Below are positions 26,453 to 36,585 of a stretch of DNA of 64,000 bases, in pieces. The notes under the pieces were generated by a model that saw only the letters and a list, made by a program, of their open reading frames with translations, was not told the origin of the DNA and made no database searches. How positions within the stretch are numbered: position 1 is the stretch's first letter; every line of letters starts with the position of its first letter. Both the position numbers and the translations under genes were made by a program. Source of the DNA: VRUE01 sp963796705 (GTDB lineage Bacteria; Actinomycetota; Thermoleophilia; Solirubrobacterales; 70-9); contig CAWCMK010000004.1 in assembly GCA_963796705.1 (NCBI GenBank), positions 682,001 to 746,000 of the forward strand, given 5' to 3'.

Positions 26453-26458
26453 ATTATA
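26453..26458 (-). promoter_or_regulatory. Consensus -10 (TATAAT) upstream of the greA leader hairpin
   Basis: TATAAT on the minus strand, 10 nt after the dusB stop. No matching -35 is seen at the normal spacing. A start near 26446 would place the terminator at about +8 to +50 and greA at about +104. Confidence 0.5.
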
Positions 26459-26467
26459 GCGATGCTC

Positions 26468-27487
26468 CTACGCAACCTCCGCAGGCGTGGCCAGGCGGGC
26501 GATCAGCTTTCTCGCTCGCGGCAGGTCGGCGCTGCGCTGCAACTCTTCGGAGAGCTCGGGAGGAGCCCCGAGCCGCCCCGCGTACCAGGGGTAGAACTTG
26601 CGCAGATAACGGCCAGCGCGCTCGCTCCCGAGGTGCTCCTCAGCGCGATCAATGGTCCACAGCAGCTCGGCGACGACCTCCTCACGAGCGGGCGGCGCGA
26701 GCCGGCGCCCCGTCAGCTCTTCGAAAACCCAGGGGTTGCCGAGCGCCCCGCGGGCGATCATCACGGCGTCGGCGCCGGACTCCCGATAAGCGCGGCGCGC
26801 CGCCTCGGCGCTGCTCAGGCCGCCGGAGACGATCACCGGCACCTCGAGGCGCGCGGCGAGCTCTCGGGCCAACCCGTAATCCGGTTCGCCCTTGTGACCG
26901 ACCGTTGCCGGCCGCGGATGAAAGCCGATCGCCGCGACCCCGGTCTCCTCGACGAGCCTCACGGCCAGGTCGAAGCCGGAGCGATCGCCTGCCTGCAGCC
27001 CGGATCGCAGCTTGACGGTGACCGGCAGGCCGCTGCCCTCGGCTGCGCCGCGGGCGAGGGCCAGAGCGAGCCCCGGGTCGGCGAGCAGCTCGACCCCGGC
27101 GCCGGTCCTGCGCACCTTGCGAACCGGGCAGCCCATGTTGATGTCGATCAGGTCGGCACCCGCCTCGGCGGCGATCGCCGCGCCGGAGCGCATCACCTCG
27201 GCGTCATGGCCGAAGAGCTGGACCGAGACCGGGTGCTCCTCCGGGTGGATCCGCATCAGCTCCCGCATGGTGCGCTCGTTGCGGTGATGCAGACCGAAGC
27301 TCGAGATCATCTCCGATACGGCCAGCCCGGCCCCGTGCCGTTTCGCCTGGAGGCGCACGAACCAGTTGCCGATTCCGGCGAGCGGCGCCAGCAGCACCCG
27401 GTTGGCGAGCCTGACACCGCCGATCTCGAAGGGGTCACTCAGCGCCGGCCGGGGCGTGGCCTGGGTGGTTTCAGGAGTTGCGGGCAT
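26468..27487 (-). CDS. dusB: tRNA-dihydrouridine synthase (DUS/NifR3 family)
   Basis: 339 aa. FMN-barrel signatures: 'VLLAPLAGIGNWFVRLQAKR', 'PVSVQLFGHDAEVMRSGAAI', 'DLIDINMGCPVRKVRRTGAG' (catalytic Cys in MGCPVRK), 'VTVKLRSGLQAGD', 'GFHPRP' and 'VSGGLSSAEAARRAYRESGA'. It reduces uridine in tRNA D-loops. It overlaps coaX by 17 bp and precedes greA, as in the Bacillus dusB-lysS neighbourhood. Confidence 0.93.
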   Translation of the reverse strand: MPATPETTQATPRPALSDPFEIGGVRLANRVLLAPLAGIGNWFVRLQAKRHGAGLAVSEMISSFGLHHRNERTMRELMRIHPEEHPVSVQLFGHDAEVMRSGAAIAAEAGADLIDINMGCPVRKVRRTGAGVELLADPGLALALARGAAEGSGLPVTVKLRSGLQAGDRSGFDLAVRLVEETGVAAIGFHPRPATVGHKGEPDYGLARELAARLEVPVIVSGGLSSAEAARRAYRESGADAVMIARGALGNPWVFEELTGRRLAPPAREEVVAELLWTIDRAEEHLGSERAGRYLRKFYPWYAGRLGAPPELSEELQRSADLPRARKLIARLATPAEVA

Positions 27488-28232
27488 GGATGAGACGCAG
27501 CCCTTTCAGGGTAAGCATCTCGTCGACCTCGTCGATCGTCTCCGTGAAGGGGACGACGGTCGAGGCATAGCCCCCGGTGGCGAGCAGGTGCGGGTTCGGA
27601 AGTTCCTCTTCGATGCGGCGCACGATCCCGTCGATCAGGCCGGCGAAGCCGAATATGAAGCCCGAATGGATCGCGGCGCGGGTCGAGCGCCCGATCGCCT
27701 CGCGAGGCTCTTCCAGGTCGATGCGGGTGATCCGGGCTGCGCGGTCGATTAGGGCGCTGAGCGACGGCGCCAGGCCCGGGCCGATCGCCCCGCCGAGGTA
27801 CTCACCCTCGGCCGAGACCGCGTCGATGTTGATGCCGGTGCCGAAATCGACCGAGATGCAGGCCTCGCCGAAGCGCTCGTAGGCGGCGATTGCGTTGACG
27901 AGGCGGTCGGCGCCGACCTCGAGCGGGTTCTCGATCCGGATCGGCATGCCGGTCTTCAGGCCGGGCCCGATGGTCAGGCACTCGGCGTCCAGGTAGCGGG
28001 CCGAGAGCTCCTCGAACTGGCTGCCAAGCGGCGGCACCACCGAGGAGACGCAGACCTCGTCGACGTCTTCTAACGACATCCCGCAGAGGGAGAAGAAGCC
28101 GGCGATGCGCTCAGCCAGCTCGTCGCCTGTCGCTCCCGAGCGGGTCTGGAAGCGCCAGTGCTCGACGAGCCGCTCGCTATCGAACGCGCCGAGGTGCGTC
28201 TGGGTATTGCCGACGTCGACCGCGAGGAGCAC
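27471..28232 (-). CDS. coaX: Pantothenate kinase, type III
   Basis: 253 aa from GTG 28232, chosen because it gives the family's usual N-terminus 'VLLAVDVGNTQTHLGAF' (phosphate loop DVGNT) and normal length, with GGAG upstream; the ATG at 28286 would overlap the divergent cupin. Other motifs are 'CVSSVVPPL', 'IENPLEVGADRLVNAIAAYE', 'ISVDFGTGINIDAVSAEGEY' and 'LGGAIGPG'. It starts CoA synthesis. The last 17 bp overlap dusB. Confidence 0.92.
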   Translation of the reverse strand: MLLAVDVGNTQTHLGAFDSERLVEHWRFQTRSGATGDELAERIAGFFSLCGMSLEDVDEVCVSSVVPPLGSQFEELSARYLDAECLTIGPGLKTGMPIRIENPLEVGADRLVNAIAAYERFGEACISVDFGTGINIDAVSAEGEYLGGAIGPGLAPSLSALIDRAARITRIDLEEPREAIGRSTRAAIHSGFIFGFAGLIDGIVRRIEEELPNPHLLATGGYASTVVPFTETIDEVDEMLTLKGLRLIHARNS

Positions 28233-28274
28233 GTCGGGATTATCTCCGACCGACGCCGGGTATGAGATCGAGCA

Positions 28275-28661
28275 ATGGCCGGCCATTCGAAGGTGAACCT
28301 GCGCGGGATCGAGGACTTCGCTCCCGAGCACGGCTTTGGCGAGCGACAGGAAGCCCGATTTGCGCGCCAGGCGCTCGGCTGCGAGCAGGTGGGCATCTCC
28401 CTCCAGAGGGTCAAGCCGAACCAGCGTCAGGGCTTCGGCCACAGCCACGGCGAGGATGAGGAGGTCTACGTAGTCCTCTCCGGGGGCGGGCGGATCAAGC
28501 TCGACGACGAGCTGGTCGAGCTCGGTCCGATGGACGCGGTCCGGGTCGCACCCGAGGTCGCGCGGAGCTTCGAGGCCGGGCCCGAGGGCCTCGAGCTGCT
28601 CGCCTTCGGAACTCACAGCGAGGACGACGCTCAGCTCCTCCCCGATTTCTGGGCTGGCTGA
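28275..28661 (+). CDS. Small single-domain cupin protein
   Basis: 128 aa. The cupin metal motif reads 'GFGHSHGEDEEVYVVLSGGG' (HxHx4Ex6G) and the second motif 'PMDAVRVAPEVARSFEAG' lacks the second-motif His of typical metal cupins, so metal binding may rest on three ligands. It is divergent from coaX with the starts 43 bp apart. TATGAG lies 8 nt before the ATG. Role unknown; a similar cupin lies at 56914. Confidence 0.8.
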   Translation: MAGHSKVNLRGIEDFAPEHGFGERQEARFARQALGCEQVGISLQRVKPNQRQGFGHSHGEDEEVYVVLSGGGRIKLDDELVELGPMDAVRVAPEVARSFEAGPEGLELLAFGTHSEDDAQLLPDFWAG

Positions 28662-28666
28662 CCAAC

Positions 28667-28672
28667 TAATAT
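28667..28672 (+). promoter_or_regulatory. Possible -10 (TAATAT)
   Basis: TAATAT lies 9 nt before the GTG at 28682. Confidence 0.4.
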
Positions 28673-28681
28673 GCCGGCCCC

Positions 28682-29437
28682 GTGGAGGCCCGGCTCTTCA
28701 TTATCCCCGCGTCGCACCCGAGCATCACCGCTGAGCTGATGCTCGATCACAAGGGGATCGCGTACAAGCGCACCGACCTGCTGCCGGTGATCTCCAAGGG
28801 CGTCCTGCGCGGGCTCGGTTTCCCGGGCAACACGGTCCCGGCGTTGAAGATCGACGGGCGGGGTGTGCAGGGCTCGCGTGAGATCGCCCGCGAGCTGGAG
28901 CGTCTGAGACCCGAGCCGCCGCTGTTCCCCGAGGATGGCGAGCGGCGAGCGGCGGTCGAGGAGGCGGAGCGCTTCGGCGATGAGCAGCTCCAGCACCCGG
29001 TCCGCCAGGTCCTCTGGTGGGCGATCAAGAAGGACAGAACGCCACTGCGCAGCTACTCCGAGGGCGCCAGGATCGGCATACCGATCGACCTGGCGATGCT
29101 CACCGCCGCCCCAATCGTCGCCCTCTCGGCCCGTTTCAACGAAGCCGGTGATGAGAACGTGCGACGCGATCTGGCCGCCCTGCCGGCGATGCTGGACAGG
29201 ATCGATGAGTGGATCGCCGCGGGCGTTTTGAATGGCGAGAATTTGAACGCGGCCGACTTCCAGATCGCGACCAGCCTCGGCCTGGCGATGACGATCGACG
29301 ACCTTCGCCCGGCGATCGAGCGGCGGCCCGCGGGAGAGCTCGCAAAGCGGGTGGTCCCGGACTATCCGGGCAGGATTCCGCCGATCATTCCCGCCGCATG
29401 GCTCGAGGGCCTGAGGACCGAGACGGCGAGCGCATAG
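28682..29437 (+). CDS. Glutathione S-transferase-like protein
   Basis: 251 aa, GTG start. The N-terminal thioredoxin-like half is recognisable ('RLFIIPASHPSITAELMLDH', 'GNTVPALKIDGRGVQGSREI' with the cis-Pro and Ser/Glu contact pattern) and the C-terminal helical half ends 'NAADFQIATSLGLAMTIDDL', the N-capping-box region of GSTs. Actinobacteria mostly use mycothiol, so the true thiol partner is uncertain. Its last 53 bp overlap folK on the opposite strand. Confidence 0.78.
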   Translation: MEARLFIIPASHPSITAELMLDHKGIAYKRTDLLPVISKGVLRGLGFPGNTVPALKIDGRGVQGSREIARELERLRPEPPLFPEDGERRAAVEEAERFGDEQLQHPVRQVLWWAIKKDRTPLRSYSEGARIGIPIDLAMLTAAPIVALSARFNEAGDENVRRDLAALPAMLDRIDEWIAAGVLNGENLNAADFQIATSLGLAMTIDDLRPAIERRPAGELAKRVVPDYPGRIPPIIPAAWLEGLRTETASA

Positions 29438-29930
29438 CCGCCAGGACTCCGGCGCGCTCGACCCGTTCTGCCCGCCCCAGCGCGGCCAGGCTCTCGGCGA
29501 GGCGCGTCCCATCGGGGAGGACCAGGTCGGGGTCGAGCTCCAGAAGTGGCACGAGGACAAAGCGACGCCTGGTGATTTCCGGGTGGGGCACGGTCAGGAG
29601 CTCCGTCGAGAGCTCGAGATCCCCGAGCAAAAGCAGGTCGACGTCCAGCGGGCGCGGGCTGTGGCGCGGCGCCTGGAGCTGCCGGCCGCGCGCGATCTCA
29701 GCCTCCTTACAGACACCGAGCAGCGCCTCGGGTTCGAGCACGGTGTGGATCGCGACCGCCGCGTTCAGGAAGTCGGCCTGGTCGAGTACCTCGCCAACCG
29801 GCTCGGTCTCATATGTGGAGGAGACGGCGTCGATCGAGACGCCGTGTCTTTCCAGCAGATCTAGCGCCGCGCCAAGGTGCTCCTCGCGGGGGCCGACGTT
29901 CGAGCCGAGCCCCAGGTAACCCGCGCGCAC
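29385..29930 (-). CDS. folK: 2-amino-4-hydroxy-6-hydroxymethyldihydropteridine pyrophosphokinase
   Basis: 181 aa, GTG start. 'GYLGLGSNVGPREEHLGAAL' opens the protein; 'SSTYETEPVG', 'DFLNAAVAI', the signature 'RPLDVDLLLLGDLEL' and 'VPHPEITRRRFVLVPLLEL' follow. It transfers pyrophosphate from ATP to the pterin in folate synthesis. Only 2 bp separate it from folB. The C-terminal 20 residues (RSPSRSSGPRAMRRE) are extra and overlap the GST gene. Confidence 0.94.
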   Translation of the reverse strand: MRAGYLGLGSNVGPREEHLGAALDLLERHGVSIDAVSSTYETEPVGEVLDQADFLNAAVAIHTVLEPEALLGVCKEAEIARGRQLQAPRHSPRPLDVDLLLLGDLELSTELLTVPHPEITRRRFVLVPLLELDPDLVLPDGTRLAESLAALGRAERVERAGVLAAMRSPSRSSGPRAMRRE

Positions 29931-29932
29931 GG

Positions 29933-30349
29933 CTACTCCTCTTCGTCCTCGGCGACCACCTCGGAACGTTCCTGGACGACCTCCACGGCGATCTCCTGGA
30001 TCGCCAGCGGCAGCGGCGGCTCGGGCTTTGCGGCACGCACGCGAACCGTTTCACAGCCGTAGCGCTCCATCAGTCGCTGACCGACCACCTGGGCGAGGCG
30101 CTCGAGGGTACGGTAGCTGCGCTCGCTCGCGGCAAGGGCGACGATGTCGCAGACCTCGCCGTAGTCGACCGTATCCTCGAGGCGGTCGGTGAGGACCGCA
30201 TCGCAATCGGGGACGTCAAAGGAAACGTCGAACTCGAGCCGCTGGCCGATCTCCCGCTCGGCGTCGCTGACGCCGTGGTGTGTGTAGATCGAGAGGCTTC
30301 GCAGCTCCACCTCGACAGTCGATTCGATCCCGTTCCCGTGAGACTCCAT
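29933..30349 (-). CDS. folB: Dihydroneopterin aldolase
   Basis: 138 aa. 'IYTHHGVSDAEREIGQRLEF', 'DTVDYGEVCDIVALAASERS', 'LERLAQVVGQRLME' (catalytic region with Glu and Lys/Arg nearby) and 'VRVRAAKPEPPLP' are the FolB motifs. It cleaves dihydroneopterin. The C-terminus is unusually acidic (VVAEDEEE). It lies between folP and folK. Confidence 0.92.
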   Translation of the reverse strand: MESHGNGIESTVEVELRSLSIYTHHGVSDAEREIGQRLEFDVSFDVPDCDAVLTDRLEDTVDYGEVCDIVALAASERSYRTLERLAQVVGQRLMERYGCETVRVRAAKPEPPLPLAIQEIAVEVVQERSEVVAEDEEE

Positions 30350-30392
30350 GAATCACCAATCCTCGCGCTTGCTCGCTCCGCGCCCCGGGACG

Positions 30393-31181
30393 CTACCCGA
30401 GGATCGCCCTCGCCATGACCAGCGCCTGTGAAACCTCGGCGACGTCGTGGACTCGGAGGATCTCCGCCCCCTCGGCGACGGCGAGTACCGAGGAGGCGAT
30501 TGTGCCGCCGATACGCGCATCGGCCTCGGATCCGTCAATCCTGCCGATGAAGCTCTTGCGCGAGGTCCCGATCAGAAGCGGCCGGCCCAGCTCGCGCAAC
30601 TCGCCGAGTCGGCGCAGGAGCTCGAGGTTGTGCTCCAGGGTCTTGCCGAAGCCGATTCCGGGGTCGAGCCAGATCCGCTCTTCGGCGACGCCCGCCGCGA
30701 GGGCCGTCTCGAGCCGCTCGCCCAGAAACGCCTTGACGTCCTCGACGACGTCGTCGTAGTGAGGATCGTCCTGCATGGTGCGGGGGCTGCCTCGCATATG
30801 CATCAGCACCAGGCCGGCGCCGCGCTCGGCGCAGAGTCCTCCGATCTCGGGGTCGCCGCGCAACGCGGTGACGTCGTTGACGATCGAGGCGCCCGCCTCC
30901 AGCGCAGCCTCGGCGACGGCCAGCTTCGAGGTGTCAATCGAGACCGTGTGCCCGAGGCCGGCCAGATCCGAGACAACCGGTTGGGTGCGCTCTATCTCCT
31001 CCGGCGCCGGCACGGGTGCAGCTCCCGGTCGCGTCGACTCGCCACCCACATCGAGGATCTCCGCCCCGTCCCGGGCCAGCTGCTCCCCATGTGCCACCGC
31101 CGCCTCGGGCTCGAGGTAAAGCCCCCCGTCGGAGAACGAGTCCGGAGTCACGTTGACGACACCCATCAGTTGGACCTTCAT
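30393..31181 (-). CDS. folP: Dihydropteroate synthase
   Basis: 262 aa from ATG 31181, which gives the family's 'MGVVNVTPDSFSDGG' near the start; a codon 12 upstream is possible. 'GAEILDVGGESTRPGA' (pterin/PABA loops), 'SIDTSKLAVAEAALEAGASI', 'IVNDVTAL', 'VLMHMRGSP' and 'DPGIGFGKTLEHNLELLRRL' are all present. It joins PABA to the pterin and is the sulfonamide target. folE, found next to folP in Mycobacterium, is absent. Confidence 0.94.
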   Translation of the reverse strand: MKVQLMGVVNVTPDSFSDGGLYLEPEAAVAHGEQLARDGAEILDVGGESTRPGAAPVPAPEEIERTQPVVSDLAGLGHTVSIDTSKLAVAEAALEAGASIVNDVTALRGDPEIGGLCAERGAGLVLMHMRGSPRTMQDDPHYDDVVEDVKAFLGERLETALAAGVAEERIWLDPGIGFGKTLEHNLELLRRLGELRELGRPLLIGTSRKSFIGRIDGSEADARIGGTIASSVLAVAEGAEILRVHDVAEVSQALVMARAILG

Positions 31182-31358
31182 GAGCTGAGTATCGCCGGCT
31201 CTGCTGGCAGGAACCAATCCGCCCGCTGGCGTGCCCTCGCATGGAGACCGCGATGCACACCGATCTGCTTCCCGACGCAGTCACTTCGGCCGGAGTCAGG
31301 GCGTTCGGCGGGCCGGCGTCCCGCGTAGGGCGAGCCTCGCGGGCGAGAACCGGACTGC

Positions 31359-33305
<1,947 letters not shown>

Positions 33306-33342
33306 GGGCAGGAAATTCAGCGTACCAGGGCGGTTTCAGCCC

Positions 33343-33873
33343 TTAGGCATCAAGCGCAGCGACGTAGTCCAGGTTGCGGAAGTGCTGGGCGTGGTCGAGC
33401 CCGTAGCCGACCGCAAAGCAGTTGGGGATCTCGAAGCCGACATAGCGCGGCGAGAGGTCGACCCGGAGGCGCTCCCGCTTGGTCAAAAGGGCACAGACCT
33501 CAAGCGAGGCGGGATTGCGCGCCCTGAGGCTCCGCATCAGGTAATGCAGCGTCAGGCCGGAGTCGATGATGTCCTCGACGATCAGCACGTCGCGCTCTTC
33601 AATCGGCGCGTCGAGGTCCTTGAGGATGCGGACGACCCCGGAGGAGTCGGTCTGCGACCCGTAGCTGGAGACCGCCATGAAGTCGATCTCGCACGGCACC
33701 GTGACGCTGCGCATCAGGTCGGCGAGGAACAGCACCGCCCCCTTGAGGACGCCGACCATCATCAGGTCGCGGCCAGAATAGTCCTCGCTGATCATCGCGC
33801 CGAGCTCCGAGACGCGGCGATGCAGGTCCTCGCTCGAGACGAGTGTCTCCCCGATTTGTCCAAGTTCGGCCAT
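33343..33873 (-). CDS. hpt: Hypoxanthine(-guanine) phosphoribosyltransferase
   Basis: 176 aa from ATG 33873 (TTG 33876 also possible). The PRPP loop 'RDVLIVEDIIDSGLTLHYLM', the flexible-loop start 'FMAVSSYGSQTDSSG' and 'LLMKRERLRVDL'-type 'LLTKRERLRVDLSPRYVGFE' identify the salvage enzyme that makes IMP/GMP. It lies 45 bp after tilS and 37 bp before ftsH in one operon. Confidence 0.93.
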   Translation of the reverse strand: MAELGQIGETLVSSEDLHRRVSELGAMISEDYSGRDLMMVGVLKGAVLFLADLMRSVTVPCEIDFMAVSSYGSQTDSSGVVRILKDLDAPIEERDVLIVEDIIDSGLTLHYLMRSLRARNPASLEVCALLTKRERLRVDLSPRYVGFEIPNCFAVGYGLDHAQHFRNLDYVAALDA

Positions 33874-33918
33874 CAATCAGCGCAGAGAATCAGATTTCGA
33901 TGCCCGCCCGTTCTGCGC

Positions 33919-34866
33919 TCATTCCAGCTCAACCCGAAGGACACCCCGTTCGACGATCGCCCTGGCTCCGGAGCCGAGGTCGAGCATCGCCCTGCCGGTT
34001 CGGCGCAGCGCCACAACCTCCTCCGCGTGGCGAGCGGCGCCGGCGACGGGCCTCCCGGCCGCGCGGTCGGCGAGCTGCTGGACCACCAGACGGCGCAGTG
34101 CGGGAGGCAGCTCGGCGAGTCGCGCCAAGGTGATCGAACCCACCGGCGCATCGCCGGAGCCGTCGAGCTCGCCGGCGGCTAGGCCTTCGAGTACCTCGCC
34201 CTCCTCTCGCAGCAGCTCGGCGGTGCGCAGCACGTTGGCGGCAGCCGCGGGGTGGACGTCGGCGAGCGCCTCGGCGAGGCCGTGGCGCACCCGGTTGCGG
34301 GCGTACAGCGGCTGCTCGTTGGTCGGATCGTCGCGCCAGCTGAGCCCCTGCTCGCGGCAGTAGGCGGTTATCTGCTCCCTGCTCAGCCCTAGCAGCGGCC
34401 TGACCCGGCGGCCGTCCTGGGGGCGCATGCCGAATAGCGCCCTTCGACTCGGCGAGGACGCCAGCCGGTAGAGGATCGTCTCGACCTGATCATCGGCAGT
34501 GTGACCGGTGGCGATCTTCGCTTCCCCAAGCGAGGCGCAGAGGCGCTCGGCAGACCCGTAGCGCACCTCCCGGGCCCACGCCTGCAGATTGCCCGTGCGA
34601 GTGTCGGGGCTCGGATGCTCGACCTCAAATCGCACGCCGAGCTCCGCGCAGAGCCCCTGGCAGTGAGCCTCATCGTCGTCCGCGCCGCCACGCAGGTCGT
34701 AGTTGACGTGCAGCGCCGTCACCTCCCCGGGGCCGAGCAGCCCGACTGCGATGTGCAGCAGGCAAACCGAGTCGCGCCCGCCTGAGAGCAGCGCCACGAC
34801 GGGCGTCCCGGGTCGCAGGAGTCCGGTCTTCTTGACCGCGGCAACTAGATCGGCGCTCGCGTTCAT
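33919..34866 (-). CDS. tilS: tRNA(Ile)-lysidine synthetase
   Basis: 315 aa. The PP-loop 'VVALLSGGRDSVCLLHIAVG' (SGGxDS with Arg), 'ALHVNYDLRGGADDDEAHCQ', 'KIATGHTADDQVETILYRL' and 'RVRPLLGLSREQITAYCREQ' with 'DPTNEQPLYARNRVRHGL' are the TilS signatures. It modifies C34 of the CAU-anticodon tRNA-Ile. Shorter than E. coli TilS (432 aa), lacking the C-terminal domains, as common in Actinobacteria. It heads tilS-hpt-ftsH. Confidence 0.93.
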   Translation of the reverse strand: MNASADLVAAVKKTGLLRPGTPVVALLSGGRDSVCLLHIAVGLLGPGEVTALHVNYDLRGGADDDEAHCQGLCAELGVRFEVEHPSPDTRTGNLQAWAREVRYGSAERLCASLGEAKIATGHTADDQVETILYRLASSPSRRALFGMRPQDGRRVRPLLGLSREQITAYCREQGLSWRDDPTNEQPLYARNRVRHGLAEALADVHPAAAANVLRTAELLREEGEVLEGLAAGELDGSGDAPVGSITLARLAELPPALRRLVVQQLADRAAGRPVAGAARHAEEVVALRRTGRAMLDLGSGARAIVERGVLRVELE

Positions 34867-34885
34867 TGTCAGACAAGTCTGCCGC

Positions 34886-36076
34886 TCAGATGGGACCGGC
34901 GCGCAACAGGAAGAGTGAGGTGGGCTCCGGGAAACCCTTCAGGTTGACCGCGCCGAGCGGCTCGAAGGCAAGTCCGGGGCGGCCCTCAATCGCCTCGATG
35001 ACCCGGTCGGTGACCATCACCTCCCCCGCCTGGGCGCGCCCGACGACGCGGTGAGCGAGGTTGACGTGAGTGCCGAAGTAATCGCCATCGCGGTAGACGG
35101 CCTCCGCGTAGTGGATCCCGACCCGCGGCCGCGGGCGCTCCGGCAGCTGCTCCATCACCCCAACCGCCCATTCACCGAGCGAGGCCGGGTCCGGGGAGAC
35201 GACCATCACCTCGTCGCCGATTGTCTTCACGATCGTCGCCTCGGGTGGCAACGTAGCCTCGATCGTCGCGACGAAGTTCTCGACGACATCGAGGGCCTCC
35301 AGGTCTCCCTCCTCCTCCGTGTAGCGGGTGAAGCCGGTGAGGTCGATGAAGCACAGTGCGACCGGGACCTGCCCCAGGCGAGAGCCGGCGCCCAGTTCGC
35401 TCTCCATATGGCCGACCACGTCCTGCTCTAGGAAGAAGCGCAGGTAGCGGTTGTGCAGGTATTCGGTGAGTGGCGCAACCAGCGGCAGAACGTCGGCCGC
35501 GAGATCGCTGATCTCCTCCGCCATCTCCAGCTCGGGGACCCCGTCGCGGATCATCGGCTCGTGCACATACAGGTGCGTGAGCCGAACCTCGGCATCCGCG
35601 ATGCGGCGCATCGACTGCACGTAGACGCGAACCAGTTGCAGGAAGGCGACCAGCGGAAAACCAGCCGCGAGGACCCGCGCGCAATGGCGCATCGCCTCGA
35701 CATCGGCGAGATCGAGCTGGCGCTCGTGTTCGAGCGGCGTGCCGAGAATCACCAGGATGCGCTCGATCAGCTCCGGCTCGAGGCCGGTCTCGCGGGCGAC
35801 CCCGGCGATTGTCGCGCCGCCCTCAGGTCGCGGCAGCAGATCCTCGGCCAGGCCGAACGAGAGGCGTCCCTCGCGACCGGCCCTGCGCAGATCCTCGAGC
35901 GAGTGACCGCGCTCGCGCATTCGCGCCACGACCCTCGCCTGGGCCGCCGCCGCGGCCGTCCAGCGCCCGCGGCGCACGGGGACCACCTTGTCCTCAGCCC
36001 AACGCTTGAGCGTGTTCGCCGAGACTCCCGAGCGACGGGCCGCCTCGCTCAGGGATATGCGCTCCTCACCCGTCAT
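34886..36076 (-). CDS. MerR-type HTH fused to class III adenylate/guanylate cyclase
   Basis: 396 aa. Residues 5-75 form a MerR-like winged helix ('RISLSEAARRSGVSANTLKR', 'ARVVARMRERGHSLEDLRRA'). A helical middle part follows (75-235). The last 165 residues are a class III cyclase domain: 'CFIDLTGFTRYTEEEGD' (metal Asp), 'ATIVKTIGDEVMVVSPD' (Lys and second metal Asp) and 'GTHVNLAHRVVGRAQ' (transition-state Asn and Arg). The catalytic residues look complete. It is a soluble DNA-binding cyclase or a cyclase controlled by the HTH. It lies upstream of tilS (19 bp), so it may share that transcript. Confidence 0.87.
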   Translation of the reverse strand: MTGEERISLSEAARRSGVSANTLKRWAEDKVVPVRRGRWTAAAAAQARVVARMRERGHSLEDLRRAGREGRLSFGLAEDLLPRPEGGATIAGVARETGLEPELIERILVILGTPLEHERQLDLADVEAMRHCARVLAAGFPLVAFLQLVRVYVQSMRRIADAEVRLTHLYVHEPMIRDGVPELEMAEEISDLAADVLPLVAPLTEYLHNRYLRFFLEQDVVGHMESELGAGSRLGQVPVALCFIDLTGFTRYTEEEGDLEALDVVENFVATIEATLPPEATIVKTIGDEVMVVSPDPASLGEWAVGVMEQLPERPRPRVGIHYAEAVYRDGDYFGTHVNLAHRVVGRAQAGEVMVTDRVIEAIEGRPGLAFEPLGAVNLKGFPEPTSLFLLRAGPI

Positions 36077-36129
36077 GGCGACACACAGTTTCGCGCTCGC
36101 CGAGGCCGCACGGCGTCCGTCGGCCCGCT

Positions 36130-36501
36130 CTAAGCGGTTATCTCCTCCTGCGAGTCGGCCTGCAGGACCACCTCCCCCGCCTCGCCGGTACGGATCCGGA
36201 TCGCTTCCTCGACCGGCAGCACGAAGATCTTGCCGTCGCCGACCTCGCCGGTGCGAGCGTGGCGCAGGATCGTCTCCACGACCACGTCCTTATCGCCGTC
36301 CTCGACAACGATCTCCAACTTCAGCTTCGGGCGAACATCGATCGTCAGGCTCGACCCCCGATAGCCCTCGACGATCCCCTTCTGGCGCCCCGAGCCCTTT
36401 GCCTCCACAATCGACAGCGACGGGAAGCCCCTGTCCAGCAGCTCGGCGCGGATCGGCTCGAACGCCTCGTGACGGATGAACGCCTCCAGCTTCTTCATCA
36501 C
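36130..36501 (-). CDS. P-II nitrogen regulatory protein with altered T-loop
   Basis: 123 aa from GTG 36501 (or ATG 36498). It aligns without gaps to GlnB: 'MKKLEAFIRHEAFEPIRAEL', 'GSGRQKGIVEGYRGSS', 'KLKLEIVVEDGDKDVVVETI', 'ARTGEVGDGKIFVLPVEEAI', 'RIRTGE'. Counting from ATG, residue 51, the Tyr that is uridylylated or adenylylated in most P-II proteins, is Leu (YRGSSLTID), while Ser49, the phosphorylation site of cyanobacterial P-II, and Tyr46 are present. It senses 2-oxoglutarate and ATP/ADP and usually binds AmtB; amtB lies 8 kb away. Leaderless-type start. Confidence 0.9.
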   Translation of the reverse strand: MMKKLEAFIRHEAFEPIRAELLDRGFPSLSIVEAKGSGRQKGIVEGYRGSSLTIDVRPKLKLEIVVEDGDKDVVVETILRHARTGEVGDGKIFVLPVEEAIRIRTGEAGEVVLQADSQEEITA

Positions 36502-36507
36502 CCGTCC

Positions 36508-36513
36508 AAGCTA
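36508..36513 (-). promoter_or_regulatory. Probable leaderless -10 for the P-II gene (TAGCTT)
   Basis: TAGCTT on the minus strand, 6 nt before GTG 36501 and 9 nt before ATG 36498. Confidence 0.5.
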
Positions 36514-36585
36514 TTTCTCGGGCCGGGTGCCGGTGTTTGGACCGCTGGAGGAAATCCATCGTGTTCCCTTCTCCCAACTGGCAAG

